NCBI GenBank assembly: GCA_905221615.1
Contig: CAJNDT010006191.1
Location: forward strand, 1-64,000
Origin: Symbiodinium sp. CCMP2592
Taxonomy: Eukaryota; Sar; Dinophyceae; Suessiales; Symbiodiniaceae
Direction: 5' to 3'
Length of the DNA stretch: 64,000 bases
The first letter of the stretch is position 1. Each line of letters starts with the position of its first letter. The position numbers and the translations under genes were made by a program. Shown in pieces: positions 30,656 through 42,700 of this stretch. The notes under the pieces were generated by a model that was not told where the DNA came from, ran no database searches, and was given only the letters and a program-made list of their open reading frames with translations.

Positions 30656-31635
30656 GGCTCCGGGTTTAGTATGGTGGTTTAGGGCTTAGGACGCTTCAAA
30701 GGATCCTTTCATGGGTTCCTTGAAGGCTCCACAAGGCTTGAAAAGGTTTGTTCTCTGTCAGCATGATTATTAGCAGGGTTCTACAGGTTTGCTGACGATG
30801 GTGGCTGGAAATTTGGATTTCTTGGCGCAGGTTTTTAGGGACGGGTCTAGAGGTTTTGCTCACATTTCGGGTTCCGGGATCAAGGCTTTAGGATTGTGCT
30901 TCAGGGTTGTGTTTAGTGTTCCGGCTGAAAGGAGCAGGGTGTTTAGATTTTCTGGGTAGTGTCAATGCCGTTTTACATGGGTCGTGGTCCAGTTTTCGAC
31001 GGGAGTTTGGGTCTACGTGGGCCTTCTGTGGGATTGGTGGGTATTTTCGGCCCATGCTCCATTACAAAAACAACTATACCAGGAGTGTCCGCACTCTTCA
31101 TAAGTGAAATCGAGCCGTGACAACAACAGTATATACTATCACTATCACCATCACAAAGCCAGATCAAACGTTCATATGTACACAGGCCCTGAACCCCAAA
31201 CCCTAAACCCCCAAAGCCCTAGATTCTAATTCTAAACCGTCAACCCTGAACCGAACTTACAGCTGCAGCCAAAAGCCCGTGGCGGTGAACTCGAGCCACC
31301 CCGGGCCAAACCTGAATCCCTGGGCCCAAATCAACCCCAAAGCTGTCCTCAACCGCAGACCGCATCCCCAATGCTTTTCAATTCACCAACCATGTAACCT
31401 CAAACCTGTGAGTCTTTCAAAGCCGGAAACATCTCGAAACCCGAGTTACATAAGTATACTTATACTTCTTAGTATAGTATTACTAGTATTTTTATTTGTT
31501 AGCATTGCTGTTATACCTGCATACTCTTGTTGCTGTCATTGTTATTCTTATTATATCTGTACCCTGAAACCCCTTGCTAAAGCTACAACCTCAAGCCGAA
31601 ACACTGCATGCTAAAGCGTTTCTTCAGCTCTTCTA

Positions 31636-31740
31636 ATGTAGGAGCCTGATCAAGAAACCCTGGCCTGAAACCCCAGAATAGTAGGATCTATACTAGGAAC
31701 CGTAATAAAGGCCCAAGGTTTCCTAATCAGGTTCCTACAT
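31636..31740. mobile_element. MITE, family F
   Basis: The ends ATGTAGGAGCCTGATCA and TAATCAGGTTCCTACAT are inverted repeats, and TA stands on both sides (31634-31635, 31741-31742). The copy at 33166-33271 has the same ends. Confidence 0.75.
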
Positions 31741-31853
31741 TAAACCCCACCAAAACCCTTATAGTAACCTTTCAAGGAACCCTTATAGAACCTTAGAACT
31801 CTTACAGAACTCGTAATGTTCTCTACAACAAGACTTTATCACAAGCCCGGGAA

Positions 31854-32036
31854 AAAAGCCCTAAACGCTGAACCCCTAAACCTCTAGACCCTTAGCCCTA
31901 AACCCCTAAACCTTAAACCCTGAACCCTAAGCCCGAAACCCTGAACCCCTAGATCCTTAACCCTAAACCCTAAGCCCTAAACCCTAAACCTAACCTCTAG
32001 ACCCTGAGCCCTAAACCCAAAGCCCTAAACCTATAT
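31854..32036. repeat. telomere-like tract, degenerate CCCTAAA
   Basis: About 180 bases of CCCTAAA, CCCTGAA, CCCCTAGA and similar words on the plus strand. Confidence 0.7.
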
Positions 32037-32074
32037 TATGTGGGTTTTCCATGTTGGCGGATGGAAGAGAGGCC

Positions 32075-32183
32075 CCCAGAGAGCCCAATACCCCTTAATT
32101 AAGGAATATGGCTTAAATCATAATATGAACCCCTACATAATTTAAGCCATATTCCTTAATTAAGGGGTTTGGGCTCTCTAGGG
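32075..32183. mobile_element. MITE, family C
   Basis: Nearly palindromic: CCCAGAGAGCCCAATACC on the left and GGGCTCTCTAGGG on the right, with CCTTAATTAAGGAATATGGC inside each arm. Flanks here are GGCC/AGGCC, so the duplication is less clear than at 49837. Confidence 0.75.
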
Positions 32184-32285
32184 AGGCCCCTTAACAAACA
32201 CGAGCCCCAGATCGCCAGGAGTCTGCTGTTGCCACTCCGAAGGCACTCTCGAAAGATTCGGCGGGTTTTTTCTTCCGCACGAAGA

Positions 32286-32398
32286 CCCGCAGAGCCGAAT
32301 ACCCCTTTACTAAGGAATACACGTAGCTTCAATCATAATATGAAGCCCTATATAATTCAAGCCATATTCCTTAATTAAGGGGTATTGGGCTCTCTGGG
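32286..32398. mobile_element. MITE, family C (diverged left arm)
   Basis: The right arm GCCATATTCCTTAATTAAGG through GGGCTCTCTGGG is exact; the left arm is altered (CCCGCAGAGCCGAATACC). Confidence 0.7.
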
Positions 32399-32667
32399 TT
32401 TGGGGTCTGGGATCTCTCGGTTTAGAGACGGGTTTAGGGTTTAGGGCTTTGGTGGTTCAGGGTTTTGGGGCTTCGGGTTTGGGGGGTCGGGGTTTGGGGC
32501 TCTGGGGGTGGGGGTTTCGGGATATTGGAATTAGGAATTAGGGTTTGGAGCTTTCCGGATAGGGTTTAGGGATTCGAGCTTCATAGAACTTATGCAGAGT
32601 TTGGGTCCTTGAGTTTTGATCGAGTTTTTCTCTTAAGGATGTTGTTGCTGGCAAGGGTATGTCGGCT

Positions 32668-32732
32668 GGGCTGCTGGCTGGGGCTGGGGCTGCTGAGGGT
32701 TCGACTGGGCTGGACTAAGCTGGGCTGGCCTG
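32668..32732 (+). repeat. GCTGGG-type minisatellite
   Basis: Repeats of GGGCTG and CTGGGGCTG over about 65 bases. Confidence 0.5.
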
Positions 32733-33165
32733 GTTGGCGACAACATACAGTTTCGAAGCCCTAAGCCTAACACTTGGAATCCCAAACTATGATGAGCACC
32801 ACGGAAATCAGGAGGAGTTCGACCCGCTGGCCGACTTCTATGACAACCGCCCGAAGGATGTGGGGGTTCACGAAAAGTCGAAGTTGTAGACTCTAAGCCC
32901 TAAACGCTGAACTCGAAGCACACCCTACCAAAAAGCCTGAAACCTGAAACAAGACGTAACCCTGAACCCTAAACACGAAATGAACCCCTTAACCCTAATA
33001 ATCAAAACAAGCCGTAAACCCGAAACTCGAAACAAACCATCAACCCTAAACCCGAAACAAGCACTAGTCCTTAAATGCAAAGCAAGCCCGCCCTAAGCCC
33101 TAAACTGTTCACCAAGAAGCCTTGATTTTCAATCGGGATCCGAGGACCAAAAACCCCAAAGCCTA

Positions 33166-33271
33166 ATCTAGGAATCTAATCAAGAAACCCTGTGTGTTTC
33201 TCAGGGCTGTTTATATGAACTGGAATAGCTTATGCTTATAGGGCCAGGGTTTGTGAATCAGGTTCCTACAT
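33166..33271. mobile_element. MITE, family F
   Basis: The ends ATCTAGGAATCTAATCAAG and GAATCAGGTTCCTACAT are inverted repeats like those at 31636; TA on both sides (33164-33165, 33272-33273). Its interior differs from the other copy. Confidence 0.7.
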
Positions 33272-33710
33272 TAAACCCCAAAGGGAACCCTAAACCCTAA
33301 ACCCCTACACAAAAAAAACCCTACACCCTACACCCCTAAACCTGAAGCCCTCACTCCGGACCTACTCCGAGGATCCTTACGAAACCCTGCGAAACACGGT
33401 TTAGGGCTTAGGGTCGAAGATTATTCCTTACAGATCCCTTCTAGGGCTATACTTTAAGGTACCCAACGGCTTGCTCCCATGACTAAGGGCCTCTACCTAC
33501 CTAAACCCTCTCCAGTGTTCCTGCAGTCACAACTTTGTTTGTTTTCTGCTTCCTCCGCAGGTGCAGGTTGCTTGCCGCAATGGGCAAGAGTGCCACATTC
33601 GTGATGATGATTATGCTCATGATGATGATGATTACTATCATTATGATCATGTTTGAAATTGTTTTAATTGTTAGGATTAGTACTATTGTTGTTGTTAATC
33701 TTATGACTAT

Positions 33711-33760
<50 letters not shown>

Positions 33761-33806
33761 CTACTCCTACTCCTCCTCCTCCTGCTGCTGCTGCTGCTGC
33801 TGCTAT

Positions 33807-33878
<72 letters not shown>

Positions 33879-33880
33879 GA
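33711..33880 (+). repeat. ACT trinucleotide microsatellite
   Basis: Runs of ACT interrupted by CTC and CTG blocks. Long open frames here in either strand are products of the repeat. Confidence 0.95.
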
Positions 33881-34949
33881 CTATGAGATTACCCACCAAG
33901 GCTTGTCAAGTAGTCTCGATGTGTTCCTGCATGTGCCCTAACCCCGAACCCCAAATCCTAAATCACATACGTAAGCCCTGAATCTTACCAAACCCTACGC
34001 TCGAACGTGCAAGTGCTCGAGGCGTTGGCGTGGGGTTATCGACGCTGACAAAAGAGTTGGGCATGGTTGATTGAAGGATATGGAATTCAGGGTTTCATGT
34101 TTCTGGATGGGTGATATTGATTTTTGAAACCTCCGTTTCCGAATCCAAGGCTCAAAGCCATCGGGCCTAGACCCTCAAGTCCCAAGATTTTAGGGTTTAG
34201 GGTTTAGTCCCAAAGAGTTTAGGATTTAGGGTTTGGGGTTTAGTTGTTCTCTTTGCAGGATCCGCTGGCCCCCCGGGAGAGCAATCACCGGAGAGACAGA
34301 GAGGCCATTGTCGCATGCTGTGCCTTTAGCGGGCCTTCATTAAAGGGGCATTCGCGTTTATCAGGTGGATCTTCTCAGTATGCCCGTAAAATCCCCCCTT
34401 TGGTATCATTCTATTCTATATATCGGTACTATTGCAACATTTTGTGGGGTTTGAAGAGGTTTATGAGGTTAGGAAATTGCGCTCCAGGGTTGAAGGCTCG
34501 GGCGTCCGGCATGAGCTCTTCGTCATACTACTTATACTAAGACTTAGGTACTGCCCGCGTACAGTAAGAGTCTATAATAGGGCTACTATTAAGGTCCTAA
34601 TATATCTATGTTATGAATATTTTCAACTATTACTGAGTCGGGGCCGTACGCAAACTAAGACCCACAAAGGATGGGGCTTTATTGCTGACAATTTCAAGCT
34701 ATGCAAAGATGTCACTGCATCAGAGATGGGTGGCGACGCTTCTGTATACTTGTTCAGTGCCGGGCAATAATCCAACCCTGACCTGGTCAGCATAAGAAGT
34801 TCGGATTCAGACTCCACACGGTAAGCTCGACGGTTCTTCAACGTTCTATAAGGGCTCTGTAAGTTGGTGTACCGGGATCTCTAAAGATTCTATAGGGGGG
34901 TTTCGGGGTTTAGGGTCTTTAAGCTCGGACTCTACGTCTCAAGCCTAAA

Positions 34950-36000
34950 ACCCGAAACCCTGAACCGCCTGCAACTCCAAACTATGAAGCTGTAAAGAGC
35001 TTGCAGCCAGAATCTTCAAAACCCTAAACTCCAAAATCCGAAAAGGCTGGACTCTTGGACCCTTTATACAACCCTTACAGCACCCCAATAACTTATAAAC
35101 TCCTTTTTAAGAGAACCCTATCAACACCGACTACTGCGACAGGATCCGCCGGAATCCCGCGAAACTCATCGGCGCAAGGGTGGAGAGGCCGGAGTGTTCA
35201 GTATCTTAAACCCCTAAGCCCCTAACCCGCAACCCTAAGCTTTGTCATTGTCGAAATTTCGGAGTATATGACTAAGCGTGTTGGGTTTGCGGGTTGTTAG
35301 TTCAAAGGGCTGTATGAGAGTTCCTCATGTATGAGGGTTCTCTAATGTGTTGTACAGGATTCTATAACGATTCCGGGGGTTTACGGGTTTAGGGGCTGTA
35401 GACCCAAACCCTACGCTCTCAGCCGCCTACCGTAGACTCCAAAAACCGAAAAGCCTAAACTCTCGGATCCTTATAGAACCCGGACAGCACCCTTGTAGTC
35501 CTTTTAGAAAACCCTATCAACACGGACTACTGCGAAAGGATGCGCCGGAATTCCGCGAGACCCATCGACGCAAGGGTGGAGAGGCCAGAGTGTTCAGAAA
35601 ATGAAGCCCCTAAACCCTTAACTCGAGCTTTGTCATTGTCTGCATTTCGTGTTGGGCTTGCGAGTTGTTGAAACAAATTTATGAGGGTTCTTTATGGTGT
35701 TGTACAGGATTCTATGAGGATTCCGTGGGGTTTAGGGGTTTAGGGGTTTGAGACCCCAACCCGTACGTCCTCAGCCGCCTGCAACTATAAGCTATGAAGC
35801 TGTAGAGACCTTGAAGCCCGAAGTTTCAAAACCCTAAACTCCAACACCCGACAAGCCTAAGCTCCTAGACCCAATCTTACCACCCTTACAGCATGCTTGT
35901 AGAATCCCGTATCAACCCCGACTACTGCGCAAGGATCCGCCGGAATCCCGCGAGACGAATCGACGCGAGGGTGGAGAGGCCAGATCGTTCCGCATTGTCG
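34950..36000. repeat. three-copy tandem repeat, period about 395 bp
   Basis: A conserved GC-rich core (ACTACTGCG, CGCCGGAAT, GGGTGGAGAGGCC) recurs at 35118-35201, 35512-35597 and 35909-35990. Flanking parts repeat too: CTTTGTCATTGTC follows cores 1 and 2, and CCAAACTCC-like blocks precede cores 1 and 3. Copies are clearly diverged. Element 3 is inserted about 65 bases after the last core. Confidence 0.75.
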
Positions 36001-36055
36001 ACTCCTAAGGCTTAAACCTGTTAGGCTGCAGGGTTTAAGCACATAAGTTTTACGG

Positions 36056-36060
36056 GTTTG
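36056..36060. repeat. left target-site duplication of element 3 (GTTTG)
   Basis: GTTTG is repeated at 48530-48534. The reconstructed target around it is GGGTTTGGGC, a degenerate telomere-like motif. Confidence 0.88.
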
Positions 36061-36245
36061 TACGTGAATGCAACCCAACTTATAAGGAAAGATACGATAA
36101 TGAATCAAAGAACTGAAAGGAGACCCCTCGGAATCGGGCCTCGACTGACCTCAAATGTCTCACAGCTTCGACCTTTTTTCGTTGAACCAGAACAGCCTCG
36201 TCGTCCCAACCGGTCGCAGCCTGCAAGAGTCGCTTCTCTCACGCA
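36061..36245 (-). repeat. 3' LTR of element 3 (185 bp)
   Basis: Matches 48345-48529 at every base compared. Read on the minus strand it starts TGCGTGAGAG and ends GCATTCACGTA, so it has a short terminal inverted repeat TxCGTGA and ends TG...TA. It is short for a copia LTR in a 12-kb element. Confidence 0.93.
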
Positions 36246-36255
36246 CTCCCCCTTC
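36246..36255 (-). promoter_or_regulatory. polypurine tract of element 3
   Basis: On the minus strand GAAGGGGGAG ends directly at the 3' LTR, the expected place for the plus-strand primer. Confidence 0.75.
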
Positions 36256-36281
36256 ACCACTCCCTCCAAAGGAGTGGTGAA
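36253..36281 (-). other. hairpin beside the polypurine tract of element 3
   Basis: TTCACCACTCC and GGAGTGGTGAA form a perfect 11-bp stem with a 7-base loop. It overlaps the start of the purine tract. It could structure the 3' end of the transcript. The bases from here to 36723 are otherwise untranslated. Confidence 0.65.
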
Positions 36282-36723
36282 CTCAGGAGAGAGTTGGAAA
36301 ACAAGGCCCCACAATACAGCCCCTTCAAGGCTAAGCACAACCTAATTGACCCTCGCTGACCGACCAACGGAACTCCTGCCCTCAGGATCCCAAATATCAT
36401 TTCGAGGTCAAAAGCCAGATTGCAGATCGAACATTGCTTCCCCACAGTTGTTGTTGTGGGTCCTCTTCGAGGTAGCAAGTCAACCCCCGGCAACCTCACG
36501 ATTTAAACACTGACAGAACGATTCAGAGGACGGAGTCTCATAGCGCTACTGGCTATTCTAAAAACTGGATAAGACTTTCTAAATCCAGGAGACATCCTTC
36601 CCCTTTCTTTGTCTGTCTCGAAGAACTACTCAAGGCTGTCCATAACCTACACGGTCGCAACAGATCCTTCAGACTGCCCAGACCATATTCTGACCCTACT
36701 TAACTACCGAACTTAACACCCAA

Positions 36724-39700
36724 TCAGTCCGAAGAAGAAGTGGCCGAGACATAACCTTCCTCGACTCTGGTAAGCCAGGCACCAACCAAACCTTCAAACT
36801 CAACCCTGACCCCATCAGGATAACCCTCAACATCAACTCGATACCCGGCTCGCCACAAGCTGTACAAGATCCGTGCCCGATTGGGGACATGTGACTTCAA
36901 AGGCATTTCGATGTCCCCTAGATCTTCGGTCTGCACTCCCCGCTCTTCTTCAAACACCCTTTGGGTGTAGCACACACGGAACACGGCCTTAAGGAATTCC
37001 CAGGTCAGAATGATCAAAGCAATCTTACTCACCTCCCATGCTGTGGACCCATCACAGGAATCTTTCCCAAAGACGCTCACGTCTTGGATGGAGGGGCGAA
37101 CAGCAAGCGCATTGTTCAAGTCAGTTTTAATGCACTGTTTCTCCGGGAGGTCCCAAGGCTCATCTGAAATTGCCTCTACCGCCTTAACGCACCCCCAAAA
37201 GAACCAGACGATCAACAATCCGACTAGTCGAACAACCCTCCGAAATCCGACTCCCACAGCTCTCGTACTCCGAAACCTTCGAGGAACATCCGTACTACCG
37301 CTGGGCAGCTCAGTTCCCTCTACCACGGTAGCCTCTAACCCCCGCTGAAGTAGTAGTTGAAACGACGTCCAATCCCCGGTGTTAAGCCCTGCCACAATCG
37401 CTTGAACGTCCGAAACACTCCAGCCCGGAAGAGGAACCGACCAAGTGTCATCTACATAGGTACAACACAAACGCTCCTCGTCGGCAGTGTACAATGTCTG
37501 AGCCCTCAAACCCTCGGCCGGTCTAGCCGTCGATTCCACTTCTTCGGTCACCCCAAGATTCTGCACTCCGACACTGCTGCTACCCAAAGAACTATTGGAA
37601 ACGACCGACGGTTCCTCAGTGGAAGCGGAATCGCTTTCAGAAGACGAAGAACCAAGCAACTCTTGAGCTACGGGGGCTAGCCTTACAACAGGTCCCTGGT
37701 CAAAGTGTCGTAGAGGTCGCTCGTCAATTTCGGAGTCATCCGATACATCACCCTCACCTTCCTCGACTAGGGGCCCGTCGGGCTGCCGTTCCGCAAACGG
37801 GAAACGCACTTCTCCTGTCTGCCAGTACGCATTAGCAGCATCAAACGTAGCTGCCGTAGTTGCCACATACAAATGATGAGTCCTTCTTAACCAAACCGAC
37901 AATGCCATGGTTGCACTACTCCTGAACCCATCCGAAGTCGCTCGCAGACATCCATGGGAGCTTACCCGATTACCTAAGAAATCCAGAACCAACCATCCCG
38001 TAGTCATAAAAACACTCCACAAATAGTGAACATTCACCCCCGGCGCCCACAAAACATAAGGAAAATCAGGATGCCCCACATCCAGTGGAGCAACTTCCGG
38101 CTCTTCAGGGCTCTCTTCCGGAGGGCCATACAGCAAAAACTCCCCAACTAGCTCCAGCCACATAGGACCCTGATACCTAGCAGCCTCTGGGCCCTCCCGA
38201 AGCTGATCCGCTAAGGCTCCGTAGAGCCCGAAACGCACAGCACTGGAAGTGGCGCGAACATTTAGCCAGTCCCGGGCCCTCATTCCTAACATGGACAGAA
38301 GCACACCTCCTACACTCGAGAACAGCTGTAGCAGGAAATGAACCTGGATCCACGATCCCACCATTGGCCAATTCTCTAGTGAACCTTCAAGTGGAAGATA
38401 ATCCTCGTAATACAAGCCCGTTTGCTCCAGAGGGATAGCTTGCATCCCATGTGAAGACGAACTACCCCCTACCTGAAAGTTCGGCGTCACAGCAGTCGGC
38501 ACCTCTGAAGTCCCTCCCGTAGCTGACGCTGCAGGAACGGGTTCAGCATCCCCTGAAACTTCTGAAGAACTACCGTACCCTTGAGCACCTGAACTCCCCC
38601 CAATCTGCACCGAGGAATCCGAAAGCCCTTGAGCGCCTGAACTCCCCCCGATCTGCACGGCGGAATCCGAAAGCCCTTGAGTGCCTGAACTCCCCCCGAT
38701 CTGCGCAGCGGAATCCGAAAGCCCTTGAGTGTCTGGTACAAACCTCCAATCGTTCCCAAACTCGGTATGCTGAAACACCCACTTTCCCGAAGGCCTTGCG
38801 CCTTCTACCAAAACTCCAGTATCTTGAAACTGTCTCATCAACCTAAGAACAGCATCATCCCGAAGCGCCCTAGCAGCCATGCTCAACTCAAACCACTCCC
38901 GAGCTGGCCTAGCAAAATAATCAATCAAAACCGCCCAACCACGACTCAGGATCCTAAGCCAAAGACCTAAACCGTCTGGGGCCACTGGAGCGAACGATTG
39001 CAAAGCAGGGCGCTGGTCAGAACTGCCACTAGGCTCCCCTTGATTGTTCGAAGAGTCCGTAGCCGCAACCCAAAGTGGAACCGGTCCGAAGCGCTGTAAG
39101 AAAGCAGGCGGATCCAACACCCCACCCCTCTCTAGAACCCTCCTAATCCTAGCCCTCTGAACGAAGGTGAGACCGGTTTCCCTCTCCATCGATTCCAGTT
39201 TAGCTTGGGCCGCAGCCCATTCCTCATCATTAAAAACATCATCAGCGCCATCGACCTCTCCCCTACGTTGATCCGAAGTCTCAGGCTGCTCACACAACTC
39301 CTCAGGAGGAAGGGTTTGACCAGCAGGATCGAAGCCCTCAACAGAACCCTGGTCACCAGTAGCTACCCCGGAACCCTCATCACCGAACGGATCCAAACAG
39401 ACCCCGCTAGGCTCCGAAGTTCCAGAACTCCCAGTTCCCAGGCTATCCCCAAAGAACAACCACCAGCTCCAAAGCGAGGCAAGGACAGTCACCAAGAACC
39501 CAAACACCCAAAGCAACCAATCCCATCGCATCCCCACTGGATCATCCAATGGTTGCCCCTTCGCACGGGGTAGCATAGCCAAAAGAGCCAGACCTGCCAA
39601 GGTCTGCGCTAATTCATCTATGGAGCGACCCTCCTCAAAGCACAATCGACTAAGCACACGAGCGGTTTCAGCAGAATCCTCAGGCACAACCCTAACCCTA

Positions 39701-42700
39701 ACATTGATTAGATCTAAGAGCCTAAGGATACGGGGTCGGGTTAGCGGTTTGGTGCCTAAGTCCGCCACCAACTGCTCGCCCGGCATATGGGACACACGCA
39801 ATACATTGGAAGAGATTCTTTCGCGGGCCGCGTGTGCCCTCATTCTAAGGTGGCGGTTACGCCAGCCGCTCGGCGACTGTTCAAAACTTCGGATAGCTGC
39901 TTCGTTGTCGGCGCGTAATGAAATTATGGAGTCCGCCTCCACGGCCTCCTCGATGAGGGGCTGGATGGCCTCAGCCCTTTGGATCCCCACCACCATTGCC
40001 ACGAGCTCCGCCTCAGCACTGCTCAGCGTTACAAACGGCTGCCTGGTCACTTCCCAAGCCAGCGGCACACAGCGCCATACCACAAAAATCGATTGCATTG
40101 AACGTTCACCTCCCGGACTGTGGGAAGCGTCAGTATACAACTCCAGCGCTCGATCATTTCGCGGCAGTGACAAAAGCTCCTGGTTCGAGAAGGTATCCCC
40201 AAGCTGAAATGGCACATCTATCCCCATATCAATCGTCGTCTTCAAGTAAGCAAGCGTTTGTCTACCCAGCGCAATCGAAAGCAGAGGCGATTTCGTCGCC
40301 TGTTGCCCACATCGTGCCACGGTATAAGCTATATCTGGTCGCGTACGAGTCGACAACCACAATAACGCACCTGTCACCGCTTGTGCTTCCCGGATCTGGT
40401 CAATGGTAGCCGCCTCATCGCCTTCTGGCTCGGTCCACTTGTGAATTGGTACGCTAGCTTCTTCGGTGATCTCATAGCGGTTGAGAAGCTCCTTTACGTA
40501 AGCTCGTTGCGTCATCCGGTAACCCCTCTCTCCTTTCGATAGCTCTATGCCGCAGAAAGTCACTGGTTTCTCATCAATCCATTCAGGATCGCTTGTCTTC
40601 CAGTTTGCCCGAATGGCAGAAATAAACTGACGGCACAAATCCGCTGATCCAAAGAAGGCTAGGTCATCTACATACACAATTAAAATCCCGGCCGTGGCCC
40701 CCAAACTACCATTCTTAAACACCCTAACCAACCACAACGCGTCATCTGACTTCATCTGGGTCAGCCGGTACGTAACTCCCTCAGACACAATCTCAAGCTT
40801 GGAAAACTCCTCGTCTCGGTAGCGTCCCCAATCCCTAGGGGAAGTCGGCAGACCATACAATGCCTTGCGGATCCACCATCTGTCATCCCTCTCTAGTAAC
40901 CCCAACTCTACCAGAAAACTAGGAGGCTTCACCACAATCCGCTCTTCCTTTCCCTCATAGTCACTACGGATAGGAGCATACAGAAAAGCTGATTTAACAT
41001 CAATGGTCACTCCTACCCAAAGAGGGAACCGTGCTGCAAACGTCAATGCCATCTTTACAGACAAGGCTTCCGCACCCGACGCGTAAAGGTCCTCCCTAGT
41101 CAACCCCAGCTTATCCGTAGGCAAATAGTTCCCACAACAAACGGCCCTACACCTACGCTTCCCGGTCCCTGACTTCCTGGTAAGAACCACCTTGCCTGGT
41201 AACTGCACCACGTTCACTCCCTCATCAGCCCATTTGTCGACTACTGACGCCTTGACTCGGTCTACAGCACGATTGGTAGTCTCTAGACTAATCACCTCAT
41301 CCTGGGCCGGGTCCTTCCACATATCAAGTTCCCGCCTAGCCTCTACCAACCCCACTGTCCTAGTCTGAAGAAACTGATCAGGAGCACCATTATCCCAAAG
41401 AGGGACCTCAACCTGAAGGGCTCCTACCCTAATCCCGTCTTGGTATCCCGCTAACCCTTGCTCCAGCCACTCACATTCGATCTCAGCTCTCCGGAGCTGC
41501 ACGGCAGTTTCATGAACCCCTTCTTCGTTATCCACCGCTTCGCACAGCTCCCCAGCTAGAAACCGACACAGTCTGGCCGAACACTGGTGCATGTAATCCC
41601 AAGTCGGTTGAACGTGCTCCCAAAACGGCGCCGGAAGGGCTACCTCCCAACACTCTTCAACTGGTGGCACGTCTAACATGTTAACCGAAGCCCCAAACCG
41701 TTCGGTCACCTCCAACAGTCGATTCCTCACACCCTCAACTGGAAAACCCAGCTCCTGAAGTTCCCTCCACTGATCTTCAGTAGTACTGGCTACCCCCCTG
41801 GGGACAAATGCCGAGATCACCCATCTAGACTCACCCAACCAGGTCTCTGGAACATGCCATCGTTCTCCAGAGAACAACACAGGCGCCTTCCTTATATCGT
41901 AGACCGTACCTGGGCTAAGCCTACCATTCGACAACTCCTTGCAAACCGACCCTTCACCGCGCTCTCCTTCAACCCAAAGTCCTCCTCCTACGAAATCACC
42001 AACAGCCCTAACCAACACCTCGAAACCTTTCGCATTCCCTAGGTCACGGTGCATAGGCATAACAGTATTCCGGGAGACATACAGGGTTGTCCACACGTGG
42101 TCAGGGCACTGCTTCAACATAAACTGATTAAGGTATCGGGTCACCTCTACACAATCCCTCGTAGCCTTAGAGATCCCATGAAACCCCCCTAGCCCATACA
42201 ACCCAAGTAGCAGCGCTCTACCGCGCCCCTGCAGCATAGGTCTCCGAGCTATGGGGATTTCCTTCAGACCCCTTTCAAGAACTTCCAAGCATTCCGAAGC
42301 AGAGCCTTCCCCTTGGTCAACTCGATCCCGAAGCCACACTTGGTCGTCCTCACAAATTCCCTTCAAAACAGACCCGTAACTATCCAAAACCCCATCAACA
42401 CTTACCACTCCGATTCCAGGCTTCCCCTCAGCGGTCTCGTCATCTTCTTCCCAATCATCTTCAACCCCGCTACTAAACCCAGAATCTACCGAAGAGGTTT
42501 CATCCCAAACCAGCCCACTGCCAGCCTTCGAATCATTACTCTTAAAAGAATCCGAGCAATTTTTAAATAAGGACAAGGACTCCCCCCCATGCGCGGCTCC
42601 ACCGCACATGGAAAGCTGCCCCACGCTCGGACCCGTCAGGACCCCAGCTGCTACAGCACGCAACGCAAAAGGCGGCGAGCGCTTGTGGCCCAAACGGTAC

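Larger units (their letters stand above)
27130..36055. repeat. intergenic DNA rich in degenerate CCCTAAA/TTTAGGG motifs
   Basis: CCCTAAA-like words and their variants (CCCTGAA, CCCCAAA, GCCCTAA) recur throughout, switching strand many times, with a few exact short arrays. Several inverted-repeat MITEs, microsatellites and a roughly 395-bp tandem repeat lie within it. No coding frame longer than about 110 codons outside the microsatellites looks real. Confidence 0.75.

Noticed and set aside
33501..33981. ORFs of 132 and 148 codons on both strands
   Set aside because: Their length comes from the ACT repeat; flanking parts have no gene-like character.
39690..39707. AACCCTAACCCTAAC as an interstitial telomere repeat
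   Set aside because: It is codons for LINVRVRV within the element 3 ORF, and the repeat type (TTAGGG) differs from the TTTAGGG used elsewhere.
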